Shown here: positions 1-7,776 of the stretch, in pieces
Layout of the letters: every line of letters starts with the position of its first letter
Position numbering within the stretch: the stretch's first letter is position 1
Source of the DNA: Trueperaceae bacterium
GTDB taxonomy: Bacteria; Deinococcota; Deinococci; Deinococcales; Trueperaceae
DNA: 35,226 bases
Direction: 5' to 3'
NCBI GenBank assembly: GCA_007130855.1
Contig: SLRS01000158.1
Span: 1-35,226 of the forward strand
The notes under the pieces: model-generated
Told to the model about the DNA's origin: nothing
The model's input: only the letters and a program-made list of their open reading frames with translations
The model's database searches: none
Made by a program: the position numbers and the translations under genes

Positions 1-51
1 GCCGGCCACTACCGGCAAGGCGCGCTCAGGCAAGCCCTTGTCCGTATCTGA
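1..51 (+). other. Possible 3' end of an upstream gene
   Basis: Frame 1 is open from the window edge to a TGA at 49-51, giving 16 residues. This would be the end of a gene located 16 nt before the permease start at 68, perhaps the missing sugar-binding protein. Sixteen codons are too few to recognise anything, so this is only a suggestion from position. Confidence 0.2.
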
Positions 52-67
52 TCACCGGACGGTATCC

Positions 68-1189
68 ATGGCCAGCGCGCCATCCACCACCTACCGCAAA
101 CCCGGCTTCTGGCGCCGTCTGCGCCAGGGAAACCCGAGCGAGGCGCAACTGGGCTTCATCATGCTCATCCCAGCAGCGTTGGTATTGCTGCTCGTGATGT
201 TCTGGCCCATCGTCCAGGTGCTGTGGCAGAGTCTCCACTTCGAGCGCCTGAACCTGCCGGGGCACGGGCGACCCTTCATCGGGCTGGAGCACTACGAGCG
301 CATGCTGTGGGGCAGCGCCATGACCTGGGGCCTCGGCCACCTCGTGGCGTGGCGCCTCTTGGGCCTCGCCGCGCTGATCGCGCTCTGGATCGCCACAAGA
401 GCCGGGGCACTCCGACGCTCGACTGCGTGGTGGTGGACGCTCGGTATCCTGCTCGTCGCTGTCGGCCTCATGGGCTTCCACCCCGGCGATGACGGACGCT
501 GGAACGACGCTCGCTTCTGGAACAGCTTCTCGGTCACCCTCGTGATCATCGTCGCCAGCGTCGCAGGGTCGTTCGCGGTCGGCCTGCCACTGGCACTCTT
601 GGCCAACGTCACGTCGCGCTGGCGCTGGCTGGTCCGGGTAGCGTTGCTGATCCCTTGGGCCATGCCGCGCGTCTTGGTGGGCGTGATGTTCGCCTGGCTC
701 TTCAACAGCACCAGCGGCGTCATCAACGATCTCCTGCGGCGGATCGGGATCGAGGGTCCCTTGTGGTTGGCGCGCTCGGATCCCGCTGTATGGGCGACGA
801 TCATCACCATCGTCTGGGCCACGTCGGCCTTCGTGGGCCTGATCTTGCTGGCGGGCTTGCAGTCGATCGACGAGAGCCTCTACGAGGCTGCCGAGGTGGA
901 TGGCGCCAGCCCACTCCAACGCTTCGCAAGCATCACCCTGCCACTGCTACGTCCCGCCATCGCGGTGGCGCTGATCTTCCGTACGCTCACCGCCATCCAG
1001 ACCTTCGACATCCCCTATGCCATGACCCGCGGCGGCCCTGGGCGTACCCTCGAGACGCTCGGCATCTACATCACGAGCACCACCAACAACCTCAACCTCG
1101 GTTACGCCGCCGCTCTGTCGGTCGCCCTGTTCGCCATGAGCCTCGCCATCACCGTCCTCTACCTGCGCTGGATCTACACGGAGGACTGA
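68..1189 (+). CDS. Sugar ABC transporter permease, MalF/UgpA type, with extra membrane helices
   Basis: Inner-membrane subunit of a CUT1-family carbohydrate importer. The EAA loop that docks the ATPase lies at about residues 272-297 (LYEAAEVDGASPLQRF) and is followed by the usual conserved GGPGRTLET segment. Numbering is from ATG 68; an in-frame TTG at 38 would add ten residues but has no ribosome site, whereas GGACGG precedes ATG 68 by 5 nt. Residues about 84-137 hold two additional hydrophobic stretches (about 93-111 and 121-137) between the first helix and the conserved core, not typical of MalF/UgpA. The partner permease starts 1 nt after the stop. The binding protein is probably upstream, outside the window. 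The substrate is inferred only from the downstream isomerase, kinase and aldolase. Confidence 0.9.
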   Translation: MASAPSTTYRKPGFWRRLRQGNPSEAQLGFIMLIPAALVLLLVMFWPIVQVLWQSLHFERLNLPGHGRPFIGLEHYERMLWGSAMTWGLGHLVAWRLLGLAALIALWIATRAGALRRSTAWWWTLGILLVAVGLMGFHPGDDGRWNDARFWNSFSVTLVIIVASVAGSFAVGLPLALLANVTSRWRWLVRVALLIPWAMPRVLVGVMFAWLFNSTSGVINDLLRRIGIEGPLWLARSDPAVWATIITIVWATSAFVGLILLAGLQSIDESLYEAAEVDGASPLQRFASITLPLLRPAIAVALIFRTLTAIQTFDIPYAMTRGGPGRTLETLGIYITSTTNNLNLGYAAALSVALFAMSLAITVLYLRWIYTED

Positions 1190-1190
1190 C

Positions 1191-2108
1191 ATGCGCTCCC
1201 GGCGCCGCCCACTCACCCGCGCGCTCCTTGCCATCGGCACGCTGCTGCTGATCGCCAACGGCACCTTTCCCCTGTTGTGGATGATGCTTACCTCGCTCAA
1301 GGACGAGAACGAACTCATCCGCATGCCGATCACCTACGTGCCCGACGAGCCGACGCTGCGCAACTACGTGCAGGTCTTCGAGCAGCTACCCTTCGCGCGC
1401 TTCATGCTGAACTCGGCGGTCGTGTCGGTGAGCGCCACCATCGCCTGCGTGACCATCGCTGCGTTGGCCGGCTACGCCCTGGCGCGTCTGAACATGCCTT
1501 ATCGGCGGGCGATCCTCACGGCGATCGTCATGACCAGCATGTTCCCCGCGCTTGTCCTGCTCGTACCCCTCTACCGCGTGTTCCTGGGGGCCGAGATCCC
1601 CGTGGTCTCCCAGGTCGTTGCGTTCTTGCATGCGCTGGGCATGACGTTCGTGCCTGCAGACGTGCAAGGGCCCAACCTGCTCAACACCTACTGGGCGTTG
1701 ATCATCCCCTACGTGGCCTTGTCGCTGCCGATCGCCACGCTAATCCTGACGAGCTTCTTCCAGTTGATCCCCAAGGACCTCGAGAGCGCTGCGCTGGTGG
1801 ACGGCTGCACGCGCCTGCAGACCCTGGTCAAGGTGATCGCTCCCGTCTCGGCGCCAGGCATCGTGACGGCCGGCATCATCATCTTCGTCAACTCGTGGAA
1901 CGAGTTCCTGCTGGCCCTGAACTTCAACACCGCCATGACCATGCGCACGGTGCCGGTCGGGATCACCATGTACCAAGGGGAGTTCGCCTTCCCGTGGGCC
2001 GTCATCAGCGCTGCCATCACCATCGGCGTGCTACCACTGGTGGCGTTGATCCTCTTGTTCCAGCAGAAGATCATCGCCGGGCTCACCGCCGGCGGTGTGA
2101 AAGGATGA
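1191..2108 (+). CDS. Sugar ABC transporter permease, MalG type
   Basis: Second membrane subunit of the same CUT1 importer, 305 residues. It shows the MalG pattern: an N-terminal helix (about 11-34), a periplasmic segment, then five helices. The EAA loop reads LESAALVDGCTRLQ, and the typical C-terminal GLTAGGVKG is present. A periplasmic or loop insertion around VSQVVAFLHALGMTFVPADV between helices 3 and 4 makes it slightly longer than the usual 275-280 residues. It starts 1 nt after the MalF-type gene and its stop overlaps the isomerase start (ATGA at 2105-2108), so it is part of one translationally coupled operon. No ATPase gene is nearby. Confidence 0.93.
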   Translation: MRSRRRPLTRALLAIGTLLLIANGTFPLLWMMLTSLKDENELIRMPITYVPDEPTLRNYVQVFEQLPFARFMLNSAVVSVSATIACVTIAALAGYALARLNMPYRRAILTAIVMTSMFPALVLLVPLYRVFLGAEIPVVSQVVAFLHALGMTFVPADVQGPNLLNTYWALIIPYVALSLPIATLILTSFFQLIPKDLESAALVDGCTRLQTLVKVIAPVSAPGIVTAGIIIFVNSWNEFLLALNFNTAMTMRTVPVGITMYQGEFAFPWAVISAAITIGVLPLVALILLFQQKIIAGLTAGGVKG

Positions 2109-3559
2109 CGGTCATGCCGACCATCGCTCCACTGCGCGTCGGCTTCGCCGCGGTCGTGCGCGACGCGTTCAAGGGCGACGCGATGACGCTCACGAAGCGC
2201 GCGTCGGACGCCCTCGCGCGCGACGGGTCCGCACTCGGATACGACCTCGTTGCGGCAACCGAACGCGTCACCGACGCTGACGCCGCCCTCCGGGTGGGCG
2301 CCTGGGCGGCCTCGGCAGAGCTCGACTACCTGCTCGTGCTGCAGGCCACCTTCGCGACCGGCGAGGTGTTGGCGCCGCTCCTCAGGGCCGTTCCGCAAGT
2401 CGGGTTGTGGGCCGTGCCCGAAGCCGAAGGGCTGCCCCTGCGGCGCGCCGGCATCCGACCGGAAATGCGGCCGCTCCCGCTCAATAGCCTTTGCGGGCTG
2501 AATATGACGCTCTCGCTCCTCGACCACCCGGCCGTTGGCAAGGCGGAACGCGTCAAGTGGTACTGGGGCGCCCCGGGCAGCGAGGCGTTCGGCCGCCGTT
2601 GGCGGCCGACAGTGGCGTCGCTCAGAGGTATGCGGGCACTCGCGAATGCCCGCATCCTGCAGATCGGCGGCACGGCCCCGGCCTTCTACCGCCTCGAGGA
2701 GCGACCCGCGCTCCCCGGGGTGCACGTCGATACGATCCCCTTGGCCACACTGTATACGCGCATGGAGGCCGTCACCGACCATGACGCCATGATGCGGGCG
2801 AACGCGTGGCGTGCCAGCGAGCCCCTCCGCGGCGCCAGCGAGGCGCATGTCGCGGTCGCTGCCCGTACGGAGTTGGCGTTGGCCGCGCTAGCCGACGATG
2901 GCGCCTATCAGGCATTGGCCTTGCGCTGCTGGCCCGAGTTCGCCGACGCCTGCGGCGGGATGGCCTGCGCGGCGGTCGGCGCCATGGCCGACAGACTGCT
3001 ACCCACGGCGTGTGAAGGCGACGTCATGGGCGCATTGTCGATGCTGGCCCTGCAGGCCATCGCCGCCGCACCGAGCGCACTCTTGGACCTCTCGGATCTC
3101 GATGGCCGATACGACCGGCTGATGCTGTGGCATTGCGGCAATGCCCCCGCCGCCTTCTCCGGAAGGGCCGGCGCCCGCCTCACGACACACTTCAACCGCG
3201 ACGGTGTCGGGGTCGTTCGCGATATGCACCTCGCGGCGGGTCCCGCCACCGGCTTCCGGCTCCTGTCTGGTGGTGCTCGCGCCGTGATCATCAGCGGCAT
3301 CCTCGCCGAACCTGATGAGCCCGATGTCGACGGCGTGCGCGGCTGGCTGGGAACCTTGCGCTGGGATGGTGAGCCGCGTCGTGCCGCCGACGTCGTGGCG
3401 CAAGTGCTCGATGCCCGGCTCCCGCATCATCTGGCGCTCGTCGCAGGCGAGCACACCGAGGCAGTCCACGAGCTCGTGGTGCGTATCGGCGGAAGCGTCC
3501 TGCCGCCGGCGCGAGTGCGTGACGCCCTGGTCGCCGCTGTGGACATCGACCCCACGTGA
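2105..3559 (+). CDS. L-fucose/L-arabinose-isomerase-fold sugar isomerase
   Basis: Predicted Mn-dependent aldose-ketose isomerase of 484 residues. The C-terminal half carries the ligand pattern of the fucose/arabinose isomerase fold: Glu278 in CWPEF, Glu304/Asp306 in CEGDV, and His343 in WHCGN. The N-terminal half looks like the Rossmann-like substrate domain (for example YLLVLQATFATG at about 75-86). The start is ATG 2105 within the ATGA overlap with the permease stop; the same reading frame stays open far upstream but only as a shadow. It is followed by a kinase and an aldolase, so it should convert an imported aldose to the ketose that is then phosphorylated. Family members from other bacteria act on fucose, arabinose and, from memory, sulfoquinovose in non-YihS routes. 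The exact substrate is unknown. Confidence 0.8.
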   Translation: MTVMPTIAPLRVGFAAVVRDAFKGDAMTLTKRASDALARDGSALGYDLVAATERVTDADAALRVGAWAASAELDYLLVLQATFATGEVLAPLLRAVPQVGLWAVPEAEGLPLRRAGIRPEMRPLPLNSLCGLNMTLSLLDHPAVGKAERVKWYWGAPGSEAFGRRWRPTVASLRGMRALANARILQIGGTAPAFYRLEERPALPGVHVDTIPLATLYTRMEAVTDHDAMMRANAWRASEPLRGASEAHVAVAARTELALAALADDGAYQALALRCWPEFADACGGMACAAVGAMADRLLPTACEGDVMGALSMLALQAIAAAPSALLDLSDLDGRYDRLMLWHCGNAPAAFSGRAGARLTTHFNRDGVGVVRDMHLAAGPATGFRLLSGGARAVIISGILAEPDEPDVDGVRGWLGTLRWDGEPRRAADVVAQVLDARLPHHLALVAGEHTEAVHELVVRIGGSVLPPARVRDALVAAVDIDPT

Positions 3560-4473
3560 GCAGCGGCCTGCGCAGCACGATGGTGGGAGCGGTCGGCCTC
3601 GCCTGCCTCGACCACGTCTGGCACGTCGAGCGGTTCCCTCCCGAGTCCTCTCGGACCCATGCAAGCGCATACCGCGCGCACGGCGGCGGGCCAGCGGCTA
3701 CGGCGGCTGTCACGGCAGCGCGCCTGGGCGCTGAAGTGCACCTGTGGGCCTGCCTGGGCGACGATGCAGCCGGCCGCAGCCTCGCAGACGAGCTCGACGG
3801 CGAAGGCGTGCGCCTCCACGCAACGCGTGCCGGCGGGGCGCGCAGCTTCGTGAGCGCGGTCCTGGTCGACCCGCTGGGTGAGCGGCACATCTTCCCCTAT
3901 CGTGGCGATGGTCTGGTCGACGACCCAGCCCCCCTCGACTGGTCCGTCGTTCCGGCGGTGCAGGCGCTGTTGACCGACGCACGCCACCCACGGCTCTCGG
4001 CACATGCGCTGGCGCTGGCGCAGCGGCACGGCGTGCCGACGGTGGGTGACTGGAGCGACCTACGTCACTGGGAGCAGACCGCCGCGATCGATCATCTGAT
4101 CGTGTCCGAGGAGTGCGCCATCGCCGCGCTGGGCGAAACCGATCCGAGCACTGCCCTGGGTCGCCTCCGACAACGATGCGATCAGGTCGTCGCCGTCACC
4201 CTCGGCCCACGCGGTATCGTGTGGGACGCCGGCGAAGGCGTCAGGCGCAGTTCGGCGGCACGCGTCCAGGTAGTCGACAGCACGGGCGCGGGAGACGCCT
4301 TTCACGGGGCATACGCGTTCGCCATCGCGAGCGGCCGCAGCGTGCGCGCCGCGATGCGCTTGGCTAGCGCCGTCGGCGGCCTGGCCTGTACCGGACCGGG
4401 CCGTCGAGCCCTCCCCGACCTGGCGGCGGCCGAGCGGCTCGCCGCCACCTTGCCCGACGAGGAGCACGCATGA
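3556..4473 (+). CDS. PfkB-family sugar kinase resembling sulfofructose kinase YihV
   Basis: Ribokinase-family kinase of 305 residues, predicted to phosphorylate a ketose at C1 with ATP. The N-terminal motif GGGPAATA (43-50) followed by AARLGAEV matches E. coli YihV almost exactly, as recalled from memory. The PfkB C-terminal signature DSTGAGDAFHGA (241-252) carries the anion hole and catalytic Asp247. YihV residues reported to hold the sulfonate (Lys27, Asn109, Arg138, from memory) align here with Arg33, Pro114 and Arg143, so two basic residues are kept and the Asn is not. The start is GTG 3556, overlapping the isomerase stop as GTGA; ATG 3580 is a weaker alternative. The isomerase precedes it and the aldolase follows, which fits an EMP-like route for a sulfosugar or a related hexose. 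Confidence 0.85.
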   Translation: MSSGLRSTMVGAVGLACLDHVWHVERFPPESSRTHASAYRAHGGGPAATAAVTAARLGAEVHLWACLGDDAAGRSLADELDGEGVRLHATRAGGARSFVSAVLVDPLGERHIFPYRGDGLVDDPAPLDWSVVPAVQALLTDARHPRLSAHALALAQRHGVPTVGDWSDLRHWEQTAAIDHLIVSEECAIAALGETDPSTALGRLRQRCDQVVAVTLGPRGIVWDAGEGVRRSSAARVQVVDSTGAGDAFHGAYAFAIASGRSVRAAMRLASAVGGLACTGPGRRALPDLAAAERLAATLPDEEHA

Positions 4474-5567
4474 CCGAGGCCACCAGCGCGACCATTCCCT
4501 CTATGGCCAGCATGCCAGCCGGGACGTTGCGTGCGTTCATGACGCTCGCAGACGACAGTGGTCGATTCGGCATGATCGCCGTCGACCAACGACCACCGAT
4601 CTTCGCTGCGCTCGCCCGCCATGGCAACCGTCGACCAGAGGACGTCGAGTACGAAGAGGTGGCGGCCGTAAAGGGCGTCTTGTTGGAGGTCCTCGCGCCC
4701 GACGCAAGCGCGGTCCTGCTCGATCCTATCTGGGCGCATCCACACCATCTCCGCAAGGTTCCTGGTCACGTCGGGGTGCTCTCGACCCTCGAGGACCACG
4801 ACTTCACGCTCGCGGATGGGGAGCGGCGCTCTCACGCGATACCTGGCTGGTCGGTGGCCAAGATCAAGCGCTCCGGTGCGCAGGGGGTGAAGGTCCTGGC
4901 ATGGTATCGGCCCGACGTGTCGACCGCCACCCGCGATCACCAGGACGCCTTCGTCGCCGAGGTCGGCCGCGAGTGCCGCGAGCACGAGCTTCCCTTCGTG
5001 CTGGAGCTCCTCACCTACCCGTTGCCCGGTGAGGACCCTAACGGCAGTGACTACGCCCGAGCGAAGCCGCAGCGGGTGCTCGATTCGGTGAGGCACTTCG
5101 GTGACTCGCACTTCGGCGTCGACCTGTTCAAGCTCGAGTTCCCCGCTGAGCTCAAGGCGGCCGAAGAGTTCGCTGCCGGCGCCTTCGACGGCCGGTGCCG
5201 CGAGGCGGTGTACGCCCTCGACGAGGTGCGCGCCAGCCTGGCCGAACTCGACGAAGCCTCGCCCGTGCCGTGGGTCTTACTCTCGGCGGGCGTTGGCCCG
5301 CATGAGTTCGCGTTCAACCTCGAGCTCGCCTGTCTCGCCGGCGCCAGTGGCTTCCTGGCCGGACGCGCGGTCTGGTACGACGCGCTCGAGGCGTACCCAG
5401 ACCTGGACGCGATCCGCGAGCGCTTGCGAAGCGTCAGCCTGCCTTACCTACGATCCCTCCGCGCGCTCGCTCAGCGTGGCCGACCCTGGACCGCCCACCG
5501 GCGATACGAGGGTGCCATTGCGATCGAAGGTGCCGGTCCCAGCTGGTACGCGGAGTACGGGGCATGA
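4470..5567 (+). CDS. Class I aldolase, LacD/YihT (tagatose-bisphosphate / sulfofructose-phosphate aldolase) family
   Basis: Predicted Schiff-base aldolase cleaving a ketose 1-phosphate (or bisphosphate) into DHAP and an aldehyde. Visible family features are the N-terminal GMIAVDQRPP (34-43), the Schiff-base lysine Lys221 in VDLFKLEFP, and the phosphate/sulfonate-site strand WVLLSAGV (268-275, Ser272) with GFLAGRAVW (Arg299). At 365 residues it is longer than YihT (about 290) and LacD (about 325), owing to a C-terminal extension after about residue 335. It overlaps the kinase stop (ATGA). The central KIKRSGAQGVKVLAWYRPD stretch is closer to LacD than to YihT, so tagatose- or fructose-type substrates remain possible. 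Confidence 0.85.
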   Translation: MTEATSATIPSMASMPAGTLRAFMTLADDSGRFGMIAVDQRPPIFAALARHGNRRPEDVEYEEVAAVKGVLLEVLAPDASAVLLDPIWAHPHHLRKVPGHVGVLSTLEDHDFTLADGERRSHAIPGWSVAKIKRSGAQGVKVLAWYRPDVSTATRDHQDAFVAEVGRECREHELPFVLELLTYPLPGEDPNGSDYARAKPQRVLDSVRHFGDSHFGVDLFKLEFPAELKAAEEFAAGAFDGRCREAVYALDEVRASLAELDEASPVPWVLLSAGVGPHEFAFNLELACLAGASGFLAGRAVWYDALEAYPDLDAIRERLRSVSLPYLRSLRALAQRGRPWTAHRRYEGAIAIEGAGPSWYAEYGA

Positions 5568-6664
5568 GCGCCGACGTCGATCAACTCGCCGCACCGATGC
5601 GACGGAGCAGCGACGGCCAGCCACCGCCGGATGCCGTGGAGGGGCCGCAGCTCGTCGTCGCCGTCATCGGGGCAGGTGACATGGGCGCGCGGCACGCGCA
5701 GCACTGGCGCTCGCTGGGCGCTCGGGTCGCGGCCGTGGTCGACCCGGACTTCGAGCGCGCCAAGGCGACCGCCGCGCGCGTCGGCGCTCGTGCCGACACC
5801 GACGCCAGCGGCGCGCTCGCCGATCCGAGCGTGCACGTCGTCTCGGTGTGTACCCCGACCTACCTGCACGCCGGCTTCACGGTGGCGGCGCTGGACGCGG
5901 GGAAGCACGTGCTGTGCGAGAAGCCGGCGGCCTTGACGCTGACCGACGCCAGAGCGATGGAGAGCGCCGCACAGCGCTCCGGCAAGGAGTTGCGCATCGG
6001 TTTCATGCGGCGGTTCGACCCTGCCTACCAGCCGCTGATGGAGTACACCGGGCGCGCAGGCCGCCCACTGTTGGCTCAGGCCACAATCACCGCCGGCGTG
6101 CGACCGAAACGGTTGATGCACGACGCACTGGTCAATGGTGGACCGATTATCGACATGTGCTGCCACGTGTTCAACCTGTGGGACCGCATGTTCGCGGGCG
6201 AGCCGGTGGCGGTCAGTGCCCGTGGATACACCTTCTCGCACGACAAGCCCGAGGTCGCCGGCATCGCGCAGCGGGCGCTGGACAGCGCGCTCATCACGCT
6301 GGAGTACGCCGACGGCTCGGTGGGCCAGATCCAGGTGTCGTGGGGGCTTCCGGCGGGGATCGAACCCGTGGAGCGCCACAACTACGTGGGGCCGGCGGGA
6401 TTGGTAACGGTCGACTGGAACCAGCACCTCGCGCTCCGTGACGCCAGCGGCGTGACCCGTTGGCGCAGCCGGGGGGTCGACCCCTGGCGGGCACAGATCG
6501 AGCAGTTCAACCGTGAGATCCGCGAGGGCGCGCCGCGCGAGGTCGCCGGCATCGCGGCGGGGACCGCGGCGCTCCGCGTGTCGCTCGCGGTGCTCGAGGC
6601 CATTCGCACGCAGCGCGTGGTCGCGCCTGCCGAGGTCGCCGACGTGGAGGCGATCCAGCCATGA
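5564..6664 (+). CDS. Gfo/Idh/MocA-family NAD(P)-dependent oxidoreductase (first of two)
   Basis: 366-residue member of the glucose-fructose oxidoreductase / inositol dehydrogenase family. The Rossmann dinucleotide site GAGDMG lies at 36-41, the catalytic-site lysine motif CEKPAA at 118-123, and the conserved DxxxH segment (GGPIIDMCCHVFNLW, Asp197/His201) in the C-terminal beta-sheet domain. An N-terminal stretch of about 28 residues precedes the Rossmann fold. It overlaps the aldolase stop by ATGA. In this context it could oxidise a sugar carbon or act as an NAD-dependent glycosidase. From memory, families of this fold such as GH109 and GH188 work that way, and GH188 releases sulfoquinovose from its glycosides. 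Specificity cannot be read from the sequence. Confidence 0.88.
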   Translation: MSADVDQLAAPMRRSSDGQPPPDAVEGPQLVVAVIGAGDMGARHAQHWRSLGARVAAVVDPDFERAKATAARVGARADTDASGALADPSVHVVSVCTPTYLHAGFTVAALDAGKHVLCEKPAALTLTDARAMESAAQRSGKELRIGFMRRFDPAYQPLMEYTGRAGRPLLAQATITAGVRPKRLMHDALVNGGPIIDMCCHVFNLWDRMFAGEPVAVSARGYTFSHDKPEVAGIAQRALDSALITLEYADGSVGQIQVSWGLPAGIEPVERHNYVGPAGLVTVDWNQHLALRDASGVTRWRSRGVDPWRAQIEQFNREIREGAPREVAGIAAGTAALRVSLAVLEAIRTQRVVAPAEVADVEAIQP

Positions 6665-7776
6665 ACAGCGGCGAGCCGGCAGGGCCCGGACCGTTGCGCA
6701 TCCGTGGCGACGCCGCCGAACTGGAGACGAAGCGAGCGCGCTTGATCGCGCGCAGCGAGGCACGGGGTGCGGGGGCGATGGTGGTCCGACGAGCCGACAC
6801 GCTCGCTTGGCTGCTTGGCGGTGCGGACGTGCTGGTCAGCCGTCAGGCCGGACCCGTTGTCGAGGCCGTCGTGCATGCGACCGGTGTCGAGATCGTGACG
6901 AATCGGATCGAGTCCGAGCGGCTGCGGAAGGAGGAGCTGCCCGACGGCTGTAACCTCCATGCCGTACCCTGGGAAGAGCCTGGCGCGCTTCGCATACGCA
7001 GCCATGCAATCGCGCGCGCCGCGAGCCCGAGCGGCGACATCGTCGACGACGGCGAAGTCGACGTCACCGACGCCCGCTGGCCGCTTCTAGACGTCGAGGT
7101 CGAGCGGCTGCGAGCCGCCGGCCGCGTCACCGCGACGACACTCACCGACGTCATCGCCGGGCTCGAGCCGGACCTGAGTGAGCATGCCGCCGCCGGGCGC
7201 GCGATCGGCGCCCTGCGCTCACGAGGGCTGCACGTACCGGTGGTGCTGGTCGCGGGAGCCTCGCGGTTCGGCAGCGTGCGGCATCCGGTCCCGACCCATG
7301 CGCCGCTGGGGGCTGCGGCCTTGGTCGTCGTCTGCAGCGAGGCGCGCGGCCTCGTCAACTCGACCTCGCGGATCGTGCAGTTCGGTGTCCAACCTGGCCC
7401 GATCGCGGAACGTCTGGCGCAGGTGCTGCAAGTAGAGTCCGCGATGCTGACGGCGACACGGCCCGACGCCAGACTCGAGGATGTGTTGGGCGCCGCCCGG
7501 ACGGCATACACCGCCGTCGGGCACCCCGAGGCCTGGCGCGACCATCACCAGGGCGGGCCGATCGGATACCGACCGCGCGAGTGGTTGGTGACCCCCGGCG
7601 ACCAGCGCCCCCTGCTCCGCGGCGCCGCCTACGCGTGGAACCCGTCGCTGCCGTGGGCGAAGGCCGAGGATACCTTCTTCCTGAGCGAGTCCGGCCTGGA
7701 GAACGTCACTTGGGACGATCGTTGGCCGAGCCTCATGATCGACGGTCGCGCCCGCGCCGACGTGTTGAGGCTGTGA
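6661..7776 (+). CDS. M24 'pita-bread' protein, probably catalytically dead as a metallopeptidase
   Basis: 371-residue homologue of the Xaa-Pro aminopeptidase/creatinase family, of a subgroup often seen in sugar-catabolic operons. The C-terminal motif HHQGGPIGYRPREW (295-308) matches the family's His-x-Gly-x-Gly-Ile-Gly region, and AEDTF (335-339) matches the region of the first Glu ligand. The strands that should carry the two Asp metal ligands instead read VVVCSEARGLVNSTS (222-236), with no DxG or DxxR pattern. A normal dinuclear metal centre therefore looks impossible. The N-terminal half resembles the usual non-catalytic domain. ATGA and GTGA overlaps join it to both oxidoreductases, implying a role in the same pathway. 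Its function is unknown. Confidence 0.75.
   Translation: MNSGEPAGPGPLRIRGDAAELETKRARLIARSEARGAGAMVVRRADTLAWLLGGADVLVSRQAGPVVEAVVHATGVEIVTNRIESERLRKEELPDGCNLHAVPWEEPGALRIRSHAIARAASPSGDIVDDGEVDVTDARWPLLDVEVERLRAAGRVTATTLTDVIAGLEPDLSEHAAAGRAIGALRSRGLHVPVVLVAGASRFGSVRHPVPTHAPLGAAALVVVCSEARGLVNSTSRIVQFGVQPGPIAERLAQVLQVESAMLTATRPDARLEDVLGAARTAYTAVGHPEAWRDHHQGGPIGYRPREWLVTPGDQRPLLRGAAYAWNPSLPWAKAEDTFFLSESGLENVTWDDRWPSLMIDGRARADVLRL

Noticed and set aside
26-919. Long minus-strand open frame opposite the first permease
   Set aside because: Its composition (Asp, Arg, Gln, His rich, no family features) is that of an antisense shadow. The plus strand carries a clear permease with an EAA loop.
1277-2104. 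Upstream extension of the isomerase frame
   Set aside because: It overlaps the MalG-type permease completely. Protein-like composition begins at ATG 2105, in an ATGA overlap typical of this operon.
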